A stretch of 64,000 nt of DNA from an uncultured Shewanella sp. (GTDB taxonomy: Bacteria; Pseudomonadota; Gammaproteobacteria; Enterobacterales; Shewanellaceae). The position numbers were made by a program, and so were the translations under genes. The stretch covers positions 17,518-81,517 of the forward strand of contig NZ_CANMWS010000027.1 in NCBI RefSeq assembly GCF_947501665.1, in the 5' to 3' direction. A model generated the notes under the pieces. That model had not been told where the DNA came from. It did no database searches and worked only from the letters and a program-made list of their open reading frames with translations. Below, piece after piece: positions 17,709 to 26,278 of this stretch (position 1 is its first letter; each line of letters opens with the position of its first letter).

Positions 17709-18428
17709 ATGACCCAAGACGTTCAACAACACCTATCGTCAACTGTGTTGGCATTAGACACCTGTACAGAGTCATGCTCTGTGGCATTAATGGTTAATGG
17801 AGAAGTGTATCATCAACAAGTTGATGCTCCTCGTGAACATAGCCAACGTTTATTGCCTATGGTTGACAATATATTAAAACAAGCACAAGTGACCTTAAAA
17901 GATATCGACTATATTGCTTATGGTCGGGGTCCGGGGAGCTTTACGGGGATTCGAATTTGTACGAGTATGACCCAAGGCTTGGCGCTAGGACTTGATGTAC
18001 CTGTTATTGGGATCTCTACATTAGCGACGATGGCGCAAATTGCAATAACCGATCGGGGGGCGACTCAAGTATTGTGTAGTATTGATGCGCGTATGGGAGA
18101 GGTGTATTGGGGTCAATTTATCAACCTTGATGGTATTGCAACGCTTGTTGGGAAGGAGCAAGTGACAACGCCTCAAGATGTGAGCTTAGTGTTGAATGTC
18201 AATGAAAGTATTATTTGCACTGGTACAGGCTTCGATACATACCCTGAGCTGTTATCAATAAGCGAGAATCTCACGGTTGATGAGAAAGCTAAATATCCTC
18301 AGGCCAGTGCGATGATTGCGTTAGCTGAGGTGGGATACCTTAAAGGCGAATCGACCAGTGTTGATGCGTTAGCCCCTGTTTATTTACGTGATACCGTGAC
18401 ATGGAAAAAATTACCGGGACGTGAGTAA
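17709..18428 (+). CDS. tsaB: tRNA threonylcarbamoyladenosine biosynthesis protein TsaB
   Basis: A 239-residue TsaB (YeaZ), the scaffold partner of TsaD in making the t6A37 modification of ANN-decoding tRNAs. The ASKHA-fold signatures are present: L-A-L-D-T-C-T-E-S-C-S-V-A near the N-terminus, R-E-H-S-Q-R-L-L-P, the G-R-G-P-G-S-F-T-G-I-R-I block and I-D-A-R-M-G-E-V-Y-W. The C-terminus ends A-P-V-Y-L-R-D-x-V-T-W-K, as in close relatives. Length agrees with E. coli TsaB (231). It is followed by a strong intrinsic terminator and then by a long hairpin in the leader of the next gene, so it is probably transcribed alone. Confidence 0.94.
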   Translation: MTQDVQQHLSSTVLALDTCTESCSVALMVNGEVYHQQVDAPREHSQRLLPMVDNILKQAQVTLKDIDYIAYGRGPGSFTGIRICTSMTQGLALGLDVPVIGISTLATMAQIAITDRGATQVLCSIDARMGEVYWGQFINLDGIATLVGKEQVTTPQDVSLVLNVNESIICTGTGFDTYPELLSISENLTVDEKAKYPQASAMIALAEVGYLKGESTSVDALAPVYLRDTVTWKKLPGRE

Positions 18429-18467
18429 GCTTTTCATTATAACGCTTTAATCATTATTTATTCGATA

Positions 18468-18505
18468 AGCCCACTGAGTCTTTAAAATACTCAGTGGGCT
18501 TTTTA
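18468..18505 (+). terminator. Rho-independent terminator of tsaB
   Basis: A 12-bp perfect stem (AGCCCACTGAGT, 18468-18479, with its complement 18489-18500), a 9-base loop and a T run starting at 18500. It lies about 40 bases past the tsaB stop codon. Confidence 0.88.
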
Positions 18506-18512
18506 TTGCTGT

Positions 18513-18563
18513 ATTGATAAAGGCTCGATATTATTGATGAAATAATATCGAGCCTTTATCAAT
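18513..18563. repeat. 23-bp perfect inverted repeat just upstream of the M50 gene
   Basis: The arms 18513-18535 and 18541-18563 are perfectly complementary around a 5-base loop. The right arm ends one base before the AGGA ribosome site (18564-18567) of the M50-like gene. Any transcript entering that gene from upstream would carry a very stable stem next to the ribosome site. No T run follows on the + strand. It is either a regulatory leader structure or a second transcription barrier behind the tsaB terminator. Confidence 0.85.
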
Positions 18564-18573
18564 AGGAAATGCC

Positions 18574-19239
18574 ATGGGTCACTCAAAAATCCCAACCAAA
18601 GGACGTTTTTTCATCGAGTTATTTGTGGCGGTGATCATTACTCGTTTGCCTCTTATTCAAATTCCTTTTAAGTGGTTGGAAAGTTACTTTCATGAACTTT
18701 CCCATGGTTTGGCGACGTTATTAACGGGTGGGTCAGTGAGCCATATTCAATTATTTCCTAATGGTGCGGGTTTGTGCTTTAGTCAGGGGGGCTGGCCTAT
18801 CATCATTGGTTTTAGTGGTTATTTTGGCGCAGCTTTATGGGGCTTTTTACTGTTTTTTTTGGCAACTAGCTCAAGAGGAATAAGGGTTTATTATGCTTTA
18901 TTAGGCACAGGTGTGTTGCTAACGATTGCCCTGTGGGGGCGAGATATATTGACGATTGTGATCCTATTGGTCCTTGCTGGGGTATTTTTATTGCCGCTTA
19001 AACTGGATAGTAAAACTTTTTTTAATAGTGGGTTAAGGATTATAGCCCTGATGATTATGCTTAATGCTCTGGCTAGTCCAACTTATTTATTGGGGATAGG
19101 ATCCCGTGGCGATGCCGCCATGTTAGCTTCACAAACGTGGATACCGGCTTGGGTTTGGGTGGGAATATGGCTGTTATTCAGTGCATGGATGTTGATATTA
19201 AGTTGGCGTCGAGTGCGCGATGTTAAGCGAAATGCTTGA
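18574..19239 (+). CDS. M50-like membrane metallopeptidase
   Basis: A 221-residue membrane protein with about six hydrophobic segments. The zinc motif H40-E41-x-x-H44 (H-E-L-S-H) lies at the start of a membrane helix after an amphipathic N-terminus. This pattern fits the M50B-like family of intramembrane proteases, which cut membrane or membrane-associated substrates. The usual second motif with an aspartate ligand (N-x-x-P-x-x-x-L-D-G) is not visible. The G-R-D-I-L segment at about 122-126 may supply that ligand, but this is a guess. The start is ATG 18574, six bases after AGGA. A 23-bp hairpin ends just before the ribosome site. The substrate is unknown. Confidence 0.72.
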   Translation: MGHSKIPTKGRFFIELFVAVIITRLPLIQIPFKWLESYFHELSHGLATLLTGGSVSHIQLFPNGAGLCFSQGGWPIIIGFSGYFGAALWGFLLFFLATSSRGIRVYYALLGTGVLLTIALWGRDILTIVILLVLAGVFLLPLKLDSKTFFNSGLRIIALMIMLNALASPTYLLGIGSRGDAAMLASQTWIPAWVWVGIWLLFSAWMLILSWRRVRDVKRNA

Positions 19240-19252
19240 GCTTTTTATGTGT

Positions 19253-19567
19253 TATACCCGTGAGACTTCAAGCTGTAGGATTCAGTTGGAATGAAAAGTC
19301 TTTTAGACAAGGTCATTAATTGCTCCTGCATAAATGACATTTCCATCATCCTTGATGGTTAGCTGAACATCGAGCCTAGTCATTCTAAGTTGGTGTTTAA
19401 TAACACAGTATAAAAGGCTTTTAAACCAACCCTTTGGGAGTGTGTAAAAGCGCCTACTTCTGCGTTGTATCACCTTAAAAGGCAATAAGCATTTCGGCAA
19501 TAATACGCCTTGAATTAGGCACTTTTACGCACTCTGAAAACATGCATCTTGAAGTATCACAGGTATA
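19253..19567. repeat. MITE-like element, family B, copy 1
   Basis: A 315-bp element with imperfect terminal inverted repeats of about 20 bp: TATACCCGTGAGACTTCAAG at the left and the complement of TATACCTGTGATACTTCAAG at the right. The right end also carries the CATGCATCTTGAAG signature. The interior shares many blocks with copy 2 at 20677-20944 in the same orientation (for example CATCGAGCCTAGT, CAGTATAAAAGGC, TTGGGAGTGT, GAAAACATGCATCTTGAAGT). The open frame inside it on the - strand has no protein-like features. Confidence 0.85.
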
Positions 19568-19657
19568 AGGCGTACCAACGGAATTGCGGGAAAGGCTTGG
19601 TTTTTCATTTAGTGGCTGTTATTTTGAACGTTTATTGATAATCAAGGAAGAAAAACT

Positions 19658-20572
19658 ATGTTTTTGAATACGATTTTTAATACTCCAATACTGAATACTC
19701 GCTTAGAGAGTATAAAGAGGAGTTTGGGTGGGAAACACTTATCGTCTGTTTCGTTCGTCAGCGTGGGGTTGTTATTGGGGAGCATGAGTTTTTCCGTAAT
19801 GAGCAGTAGCGAGTCGAGTGATATGAAAGATCCGTTACATAATGCCGTACAAAGCGACTTTAGAACGTCAAGTAACATTCAGCGTGATGTTTACAGGCAC
19901 CCCTTTGAAACATTGAATTTTTTTGGTGTTAAACCGACTGATACTGTGATTGAACTATGGCCAGGTGGAGGATGGTATGCAGAAATATTAGCCCCATATT
20001 TAAATCAAAAAGGGCAATATGTTGGTGCGATTTTTGACAGTAATCCCACAGATGAAGCTAAAAAGAATGGCTATAGGGCGACATCTGCAAAGAAATTTAA
20101 AGTGTGGCTGGAAGACAGTAAAACGAAGACTTCTCAGGCTGAGGTCGTGACTTTTGATCCGCCAACGCATTATTCTCTCGGCCCTAATAACAGCGCAGAT
20201 GTTGTTCTTACATTTAGAAATTTACATAATTGGGCGGTGAAAGATTATTTATTACCTGTTTTTCAATCGGCATTTAAAGTGCTAAAGCCGGGCGGCACTT
20301 TTGGAGTCGTAGAGCATAGGGGAAAAGAAGGAATGTTGGCCAGTAGTGGCTATATGGAACAAGATGAGGTGATTGCTTTAGCTAAAAAAGTGGGCTTTTC
20401 ACTTGTGGCTAGCTCTGAAATTAACGCAAATTTAGCCGATACAAAAGATTATCCAAATGGAGTATGGAGTCTTCCTCCACGATTAAAAGGAGGGGATACC
20501 GACAAGCAAAAATATGTGGATATCGGTGAGAGTGATAGAATGACATTGAAATTTATTAAACCAAATCGTTAA
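19658..20572 (+). CDS. Exported class I SAM-methyltransferase-like protein
   Basis: A 304-residue protein with an N-terminal hydrophobic stretch (about residues 28-48) after a basic region, which would act as a signal peptide or anchor. The mature part is a Rossmann methyltransferase-like domain: the SAM-binding motif I is V-I-E-L-W-P-G-G-G-W-Y (about 96-106), motif II-like V-G-A-I-F-D-S is at about 122-128, V-V-L-T-F-R-N-L-H-N-W is at about 184-194, and L-K-P-G-G-T-F-G-V-V-E-H-R lies beyond it. A methyltransferase fold outside the cytoplasm is unusual because SAM is cytoplasmic. The start is ATG 19658 with AAGGAAG upstream. It is bracketed by two direct copies of MITE family B. Confidence 0.75.
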   Translation: MFLNTIFNTPILNTRLESIKRSLGGKHLSSVSFVSVGLLLGSMSFSVMSSSESSDMKDPLHNAVQSDFRTSSNIQRDVYRHPFETLNFFGVKPTDTVIELWPGGGWYAEILAPYLNQKGQYVGAIFDSNPTDEAKKNGYRATSAKKFKVWLEDSKTKTSQAEVVTFDPPTHYSLGPNNSADVVLTFRNLHNWAVKDYLLPVFQSAFKVLKPGGTFGVVEHRGKEGMLASSGYMEQDEVIALAKKVGFSLVASSEINANLADTKDYPNGVWSLPPRLKGGDTDKQKYVDIGESDRMTLKFIKPNR

Positions 20573-21068
20573 TTTTGTATTCTCAAAGCGATTAAGGGTT
20601 TAGGCAAACGTTAAAATGAAATTTGTTTAAATAGCGCTTGATGAGCAAAAACGTTAAAGTGCTTTTCATGATGATATATACCGTGATACTTCAAGCTTAA
20701 GGATTTGGCTGGCATGAAAAAGCCTTTTAGACAAAGTATTGAACATCGAGCCTAGTTATTTTAAGTTGATGTTTAAAAACTCAGTATAAAAGGCCTTTCT
20801 CTTTACTAATAAGGATTAGCTCGTTGGGAGTGTATAAAAGCATCTACCTCGACATTATATCATCTTAAAGGGTCATATATTTCGGCACTTTTTCTTATAC
20901 AAGAATACGCACTTTGAAAACATGCATCTTGAAGTTTCGCGGGGAGAACAATCTGTCTGTATTTAGAAAGGTGATGTTGCTTTAAATAAAGGAAGTAAAG
21001 AAGAGGGGTGAAGTGTTGTTCATCACTTTTTTATGCTCTTTATTTTTATTACATTAAACGGGAAAAAT
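20573..21068. other. Intergenic region carrying MITE family B copy 2
   Basis: About 500 bases between the exported methyltransferase-like gene and the alpha/beta hydrolase. Positions 20677-20944 are occupied by a repeat (listed separately). The remaining flanks are AT-rich and hold no convincing gene. Promoter elements for the hydrolase are expected near the right end. Confidence 0.4.
20677..20944. repeat. MITE-like element, family B, copy 2
   Basis: A 268-bp copy in the same orientation as 19253-19567. The left end TATACCGTGATACTTCAAG is close to consensus. The right end keeps CATGCATCTTGAAGT but its last bases have diverged (TTCGCGGGGAG). Shared interior blocks include CATCGAGCCTAGT, GTATAAAAGGC and TTGGGAGTGT. 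It is about 50 bases shorter than copy 1. Confidence 0.82.
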
Positions 21069-21965
21069 ATGCTGAGTGATGTCAAAACGAATGGCGAAGA
21101 GATACAAATTGCCTTGCCGCATTTGAATGTATCGGCAAGGATGTGGGGACGAGAAGATAAACCTTTACTGTTGGCTCTACATGGTTGGTTAGATAATGCG
21201 AATAGTTTTGAGCCTCTTGCGGCTTATTTGAATGATTATCAAGTTTTGGCTATTGATTGGCCCGGTCATGGCTATTCGGATCACCATCCTGGGCATTATC
21301 CTTTACATTGGGTTGATTATATTTTCGATTTACAATTACTCATGACCTATCTTGAGCAAAAAAAAGCCCCTGTTGCAATTATTGGTCATTCATTAGGGGG
21401 AATTGTGGCATCGGCTTATACGGCTGCTTTTCCTGAACACGTGAATAAGTTAATTTTAATTGAAGCGTTAGCGCCTATTTTTGAGTCGGCGAAAAAAAAT
21501 AAAGCAAGATTAAAGAAAAGTTTTAAAGATTATCAAACTTACCTTGCCAATAAAGAGAACACCATTAGTGTGTATGATAATTTGCATATTGCTGTGAATG
21601 CGCGGCATAAATTAACCGGATTAGAGATATCATGGTGCGAATTACTGACTAAACGAAATATGTTTAAAAATGGACAAGGAGTGAGTTGGAGAAGTGATCC
21701 AAGGTTAAGATTGGACTCGCCTACTCGTTTAAGTTTTGAACAAGTCGATGCATTGATGCAGTCACACCCTTGCCCCACGTTACTTATCACGGCTGAAGAT
21801 GGGTATCACTCTTTACAAACTGCGCTCTCTCAAGGCCAAAAATGGTTTAATCAATTATCGACATTGCATTTAGCAGGGGATCATCATTTGCATATGGGGA
21901 ATGCCGCAGCAGTGGCGAGTGCGATAACAGAATTTATTGCTAATGATAGAAATGTGGTTGTTTAG
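21069..21965 (+). CDS. Alpha/beta hydrolase
   Basis: A 298-residue hydrolase of the alpha/beta fold. Key features in order: the oxyanion-side L-H-G-W-L-D-N-A (about 37-44), D-W-P-G-H-G-Y-S, the nucleophile elbow G-H-S-L-G-G (serine near 108), an acid candidate in I-T-A-E-D-G-Y-H and the catalytic histidine in A-G-D-H-H-L-H-M. All triad members are thus present, unlike in the second hydrolase of this window (57543-58394). No signal peptide, so cytoplasmic. I chose ATG 21069, which has GGGA upstream, over an earlier frame extension. It lies upstream of fadD on the same strand, separated by about 235 bases, and an esterase or thioesterase role is possible but unproven. Confidence 0.85.
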   Translation: MLSDVKTNGEEIQIALPHLNVSARMWGREDKPLLLALHGWLDNANSFEPLAAYLNDYQVLAIDWPGHGYSDHHPGHYPLHWVDYIFDLQLLMTYLEQKKAPVAIIGHSLGGIVASAYTAAFPEHVNKLILIEALAPIFESAKKNKARLKKSFKDYQTYLANKENTISVYDNLHIAVNARHKLTGLEISWCELLTKRNMFKNGQGVSWRSDPRLRLDSPTRLSFEQVDALMQSHPCPTLLITAEDGYHSLQTALSQGQKWFNQLSTLHLAGDHHLHMGNAAAVASAITEFIANDRNVVV

Positions 21966-22200
21966 AAGAGGGGAAATACGATTTTGGGTTATTTCTTCGT
22001 TAAGTGCTTTAGTTGTAAATTTTGACTAGGTTTTTTGTTTCATTTATGTGATGATGTTCAAAAAATTAAACGCTTGTATGATTTATATCACTGGCAATAG
22101 AAATACAATCATTAAGTCTGTGTTAAGCATTATTTCTAGGTGTTTAACGTAGACTTTTGTTGTACTGCTTTCATCATACTGAAGGCATGAGGAGAGAGTT

Positions 22201-23871
22201 TTGGATCAGCCTTGGATTAATAATTTACCTGATGGTGTACCCGCCGAAATCGACGTTAATGAATATGCTTCACTTGTTGATTTATTTGAACGGTCAACGG
22301 CTAAGTATGCCGACCAATCCGCTTTCGTTAACATGGGGGCGAGTTTAACTTATCGTAAATTAGAAGAGCGTAGTCGTGCTTTTGCTGCTTACTTGCAAAA
22401 TGAGCTGGCATTAAACAAAGGGGATAGGGTTGCGATCATGATGCCTAATTTATTGCAATATCCCATTGCTTTATTTGGCGTACTAAGAGCTGGAATGGTC
22501 GTTGTGAATGTCAATCCTCTTTATACACCTCGTGAGCTTGAACATCAGCTAAATGACTCCGGTGCCAAAGCGATTGTTGTTGTCTCTAATTTTGCTCATA
22601 CTTTAGATAAGGTAGTCAAAAAGACAGCCGTTGAAAGTGTGATTTTAACAGGACTTGGGGATCTACTGAGTGCGCCTAAACGGACTTTAGTTAATTTCGT
22701 TGTCAAGTACGTGAAAAAAATGGTGCCTAAATATCATTTACCTCATGCTATCTCTATTCGTCAAGCCTTATCGAAAGGTCGAAGAATGCAGTATGTTAAA
22801 CCTCATATTGGTGCTGAAGATTTAGCGTTTTTACAATATACAGGTGGAACCACTGGGGTATCGAAAGGGGCCATGTTAAGTCATGGCAATGTGGTGAGTA
22901 ATGTATTGCAGGCCGATGCGGCTTATTCTCCTTTATTGAATAATGGTGAAGAGTTTGTGGTGACAGCTTTGCCGCTTTATCATATTTTCGCATTGACAGT
23001 GAACTGTTTGTTATTTATTCATAAAGGAGCAAATAATTTATTGATCACTAATCCTCGTGACCTTCCTGCGTTTATTAATGAATTGCATAAATACCCTATT
23101 ACCGCTTTAACAGGGGTCAATACTTTATTTAATGCATTAGTGAATTCCCGTGATTTTTCTGGTTTGGATTTTTCTACGTTAAAGCTGTCTATTGGTGGGG
23201 GCATGGCAGTACAGCGAGCGGTAGCTGAAAAATGGCAAAGCATTACTCATACCCGTTTACTTGAAGGTTACGGGCTAACGGAAGCTTCACCTTTAGTGAC
23301 TTGTTGTCCGTATAATTTAGAGGGATACAATAGCTCCATAGGTTTCCCTGTGGCGATGACGGACGTGCAAGTCCGTAGTGAAGAGGGAGATATCTTACCT
23401 CAAGGGGAAGTAGGGGAAATATTTGCCAAAGGACCCCAAGTTATGTTGGGATATTGGCAACGACCTGAAGAGACCCAAAAGGTGATCGATGACACTGGGT
23501 ATTTAGCAACCGGTGATATTGGTTATATGGATGAGAATGGTTTCTTTTACATTGTCGATCGTAAAAAAGACATGATTTTAGTGTCAGGTTTTAATGTTTT
23601 CCCCAATGAAATCGAAGACGTGGTGGCAATGCACCCCAGTATTGTTGAGGTGGCTGCTGTTGGTGTGCCTCATGAGGTATCCGGTGAAGTGGTTAAAGTA
23701 TTTGTTGTTACCAATAACGATGCGTTATCCGCTGAGGATGTTATTGAGCATTGTCGTCGTCATTTAACGGGTTATAAAATCCCTAAGTTGGTTGAGTTTA
23801 GAAAAGAGTTACCTAAGTCCAATGTGGGTAAAATATTGCGTCGTGAACTAAGGGATGAGCAAAAAAACTAA
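22201..23871 (+). CDS. fadD: Long-chain fatty acid-CoA ligase
   Basis: A 556-residue acyl-CoA synthetase (E. coli FadD is 561), which activates long-chain fatty acids to acyl-CoA at the inner membrane for beta-oxidation and lipid use. Signature motifs are the ATP/AMP loop Y-T-G-G-T-T-G-V-S-K-G-A (about 213-224), the E-G-Y-G-L-T-E-A-S-P segment (about 356-365), the fatty-acid-binding region Y-L-A-T-G-D-I-G-Y-M-D and D-R-K-K-D-M-I-L-V-S-G-F-N-V-F-P, and the C-terminal lysine in S-N-V-G-K-I-L-R-R. Translation appears to start at TTG 22201, which sits five bases after GGAGAGAG; the resulting N-terminus aligns with FadD. It is followed by a terminator and then rnd. Confidence 0.94.
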   Translation: MDQPWINNLPDGVPAEIDVNEYASLVDLFERSTAKYADQSAFVNMGASLTYRKLEERSRAFAAYLQNELALNKGDRVAIMMPNLLQYPIALFGVLRAGMVVVNVNPLYTPRELEHQLNDSGAKAIVVVSNFAHTLDKVVKKTAVESVILTGLGDLLSAPKRTLVNFVVKYVKKMVPKYHLPHAISIRQALSKGRRMQYVKPHIGAEDLAFLQYTGGTTGVSKGAMLSHGNVVSNVLQADAAYSPLLNNGEEFVVTALPLYHIFALTVNCLLFIHKGANNLLITNPRDLPAFINELHKYPITALTGVNTLFNALVNSRDFSGLDFSTLKLSIGGGMAVQRAVAEKWQSITHTRLLEGYGLTEASPLVTCCPYNLEGYNSSIGFPVAMTDVQVRSEEGDILPQGEVGEIFAKGPQVMLGYWQRPEETQKVIDDTGYLATGDIGYMDENGFFYIVDRKKDMILVSGFNVFPNEIEDVVAMHPSIVEVAAVGVPHEVSGEVVKVFVVTNNDALSAEDVIEHCRRHLTGYKIPKLVEFRKELPKSNVGKILRRELRDEQKN

Positions 23872-23911
23872 ATCTGTTATTTCTTGTGTTAATATAGCAA
23901 TAGCATTGAAA

Positions 23912-23935
23912 AAAGCCGGCAAATGTCGGCTTTTT
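23912..23935 (+). terminator. Rho-independent terminator of fadD
   Basis: A GC-rich stem (AAAGCCGGC with GTCGGCTTT, 7-8 pairs) followed by a run of Ts, about 40 bases past the fadD stop. The rnd gene begins shortly after it. Confidence 0.82.
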
Positions 23936-23961
23936 ATTTGAAGCAGATTTTGGAGAAGATA

Positions 23962-25071
23962 TTGTTAGCGTTTGAGTATATAGATAATAATGCGAGTCTT
24001 GAAGCGTTAGTGAAACAGTATGAACAGGCAGATTTATTAGTATTAGATACTGAATTTGTTCGTACTCGTACCTATTATGCAAAACTAGGGTTAATTCAAG
24101 CCTATGACGGTAAGACATTGGCGCTTATTGATCCTTTAGCTGTGATGGATCTGTCTGTTTTCTGGGCGTTACTCACTCAGCCTAATTTGATTAAAGTACT
24201 GCATTCTTGCAGTGAAGACTTAGATGTTTTTGCGCATTATGCTCAATGTCAGCCCAGTCCACTTTTGGATAGTCAATTGGGTGCCAGCTTAGCGGGCTTA
24301 GGGCATAGTTTAGGTTATGCCAAATTGGTTGAAAATCTTTTATCGGTGAGTTTAGATAAAGGGGAATCTCGAACTGATTGGCTTAAGCGCCCCTTATCTC
24401 GTGCGCAACTAGACTATGCTGCTAATGATGTTTTTTACTTATATGAACTTTATCCCCAGTTAGTTGAAAAGCTAAAAAATATGGATAGACTGGATTGGGT
24501 GATGGCAGAAAGTGAGCGAATGACACAGAATCGACTCACCCCGGTGGTTCCTAATGATGCGTATTTGAAGGTGAAAAATGCCTTTCAGTTGTTGCCGAGA
24601 CAATTAGCTTGTTTGCGAGATTTGGCTAAATGGCGTTTAGAAGTGGCATTGAAGCGAGATATGGCAGTGGGATTTGTTATCAAAGATCATGCATTAATCG
24701 CACTGGCAAAGAAACAGCCTCAAAGCCTCACGCAATTAGCAAAATTAATCGATTTAACAGAGCAAGAAAAACGTGTTCATGGCAAAAAAATTGTCGAGAT
24801 CATCAATCAAGTGAACTTTGAGTTATTACCTGAGCCGATTGATGTGATTGCGCTTAAAACGGGATATAAATCCGCTTTTAAGGCGATTAAACAGGTATTA
24901 ATGACACAAGCTGAAGCAGTTCAAGTCCCCATAGAGCTGTTAGGTTCAAAGCGTCATATTCATGAATATTTACGTTGGTTATGGGATGGTAAAAAAGGGG
25001 AGCTACCTCTGATATTAACAGGTTGGCGAGCCGATATTGTGGGTGAGCACCTCGATACTATTACTGTGTAG
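23962..25071 (+). CDS. rnd: Ribonuclease D
   Basis: A 369-residue 3'-5' exoribonuclease that trims tRNA and other small RNA 3' ends. The DEDD-type nuclease residues are in V-L-D-T-E-F-V-R-T-R (about 27-36), H-S-C-S-E-D-L-D-V-F and Y-A-A-N-D-V-F-Y-L. One or more HRDC-like helical domains fill the C-terminal half. The frame is open back to 23923, but that would overlap the fadD terminator. TTG 23962, six bases after GGAG, gives an N-terminus that matches E. coli Rnd (375 residues). It lies between fadD and the min genes, the order I associate with Shewanella, and is convergent with minE. Confidence 0.92.
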   Translation: MLAFEYIDNNASLEALVKQYEQADLLVLDTEFVRTRTYYAKLGLIQAYDGKTLALIDPLAVMDLSVFWALLTQPNLIKVLHSCSEDLDVFAHYAQCQPSPLLDSQLGASLAGLGHSLGYAKLVENLLSVSLDKGESRTDWLKRPLSRAQLDYAANDVFYLYELYPQLVEKLKNMDRLDWVMAESERMTQNRLTPVVPNDAYLKVKNAFQLLPRQLACLRDLAKWRLEVALKRDMAVGFVIKDHALIALAKKQPQSLTQLAKLIDLTEQEKRVHGKKIVEIINQVNFELLPEPIDVIALKTGYKSAFKAIKQVLMTQAEAVQVPIELLGSKRHIHEYLRWLWDGKKGELPLILTGWRADIVGEHLDTITV

Positions 25072-25096
25072 TCAATTGTGTGTCATGATAGTTAAT

Positions 25097-25125
25097 CTCA
25101 CAGGCTAAATCATTTAGCTTGTGAG
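25097..25125. terminator. Bidirectional hairpin between rnd and minE
   Basis: A 13-bp stem with one G-T pair (25097-25109 with 25113-25125) and a 3-base loop lies between convergent genes. The T runs are weak, so strength is uncertain. Confidence 0.6.
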
Positions 25126-25142
25126 ATCACTAAAAGTCGAAA

Positions 25143-25406
25143 TTAGCCCTGTGGCTCAGGCAAAGTAACGTTAAGTTCAAGTACTGACAGCTTTTCATCG
25201 TTTTGATCGAGTTGTACCGATATTTGATCGGGTCCAACGTTCACATACTTTCGAATGACTTCGATAATTTCTTTTTTCATTTCAGGAAAATAGTCAGGGG
25301 CGTCTCTTTCTCCGCGTTGATGGGCGACGATAATTTGGAGACGCTCTTTGGCGGTTGCAGCTGTATTCACTTTTTTGTCACTTTTAAAATAATCGAGTAA
25401 AGACAT
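25143..25406 (-). CDS. minE: Cell division topological specificity factor MinE
   Basis: An 87-residue MinE (E. coli 88). The N-terminal M-S-L-L-D-Y-F membrane-targeting segment, the A-K-E-R-L-Q-I-I-V-A-H-Q-R helix (about 20-32) that displaces MinC and stimulates MinD ATPase, and the C-terminal dimer domain are all present. It drives pole-to-pole oscillation of MinCD so that the Z ring forms at mid-cell. It is the last gene of minC-minD-minE on this strand, 31 bases downstream of minD. Confidence 0.96.
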   Translation of the reverse strand: MSLLDYFKSDKKVNTAATAKERLQIIVAHQRGERDAPDYFPEMKKEIIEVIRKYVNVGPDQISVQLDQNDEKLSVLELNVTLPEPQG

Positions 25407-25437
25407 AGTTAATTACCAAGAAGTTAGTTACCAAAAG

Positions 25438-26247
25438 TTAGCTACCAAAAATGCGTTTTAAAAAGCCTTTTTTCTCTTCGGTAATAAAACGTAACTCAAC
25501 TTCTTCACCTAAGAGGCGCGCAACACTGTCACTATAAGCAATGCCTGCATCGCTTTCTTCATCCCAAATGACAGGGATCCCCGAATTGGATGCTTTTAGA
25601 ACAGATTGTGACTCTGGAATGACACCTAATAACGGGATCGCTAAAATTTCTTCTACATCAACAACACTTAACATTTCACCCGTACTGACTCTATCTGGTG
25701 CATAGCGGGTTAACAGGAGTAATTCTTTTACCGGTTCTAAGCCTTGTTCTGCGCGTCTCGATTTACTTTGTAACATACCGACTATTCTGTCAGAGTCTCG
25801 CACTGAACTGACTTCAGGGTTGGTCGTGACAATAGCAAGATCGGCATAATATAAGGCCATCATTGCCCCATTTTCGATTCCTGCAGGGGAGTCGCAAATC
25901 ACATATTCAAATTGCTCAGAGAGTAAATCCAGTACTTTTCCTACTCCCTCTTTTGTGAGTGCATTTTTATCTCGAGTTTGTGAGGCAGGAAGAATGAACA
26001 GGTTTTCACAACGTTTATCTTTGATTAATGCTTGATTGAGATTGGCTTCTTCATTAATGACATTAACGAAATCATAAACGACACGACGTTCACAACCCAT
26101 AATGAGATCTAAGTTTCTTAATCCAATATCAAAATCAATCACGACAGTCCTATGTCCTTTTAGGGCTAATCCTGTTGCAATGGCTGCGCTTGACGTGGTT
26201 TTGCCAACGCCGCCTTTGCCTGAGGTGACAACAATAATTTGTGTCAT
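25438..26247 (-). CDS. minD: Septum site-determining ATPase MinD
   Basis: A 269-residue ParA-family ATPase (E. coli 270). The deviant Walker A loop is K-G-G-V-G-K-T-T (about 11-18), the D-F-D-I-G-L-R-N-L-D switch I segment is at about 38-47, and D-S-P-A-G-I-E is the Walker B region. The C-terminal amphipathic helix K-K-G-F-L-K-R-I-F-G attaches ATP-bound dimers to the membrane. It recruits MinC to block FtsZ away from mid-cell and is cycled off by MinE. It lies 31 bases after minC and 31 bases before minE. Confidence 0.97.
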   Translation of the reverse strand: MTQIIVVTSGKGGVGKTTSSAAIATGLALKGHRTVVIDFDIGLRNLDLIMGCERRVVYDFVNVINEEANLNQALIKDKRCENLFILPASQTRDKNALTKEGVGKVLDLLSEQFEYVICDSPAGIENGAMMALYYADLAIVTTNPEVSSVRDSDRIVGMLQSKSRRAEQGLEPVKELLLLTRYAPDRVSTGEMLSVVDVEEILAIPLLGVIPESQSVLKASNSGIPVIWDEESDAGIAYSDSVARLLGEEVELRFITEEKKGFLKRIFGS

Positions 26248-26278
26248 GTCTATACTATCCTTTTTAATCTGTCGGTTG

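Noticed and set aside
19303..19500. 65-codon frame inside MITE family B copy 1
   Set aside because: Not conserved in copy 2, which has indels there, so it is not coding.
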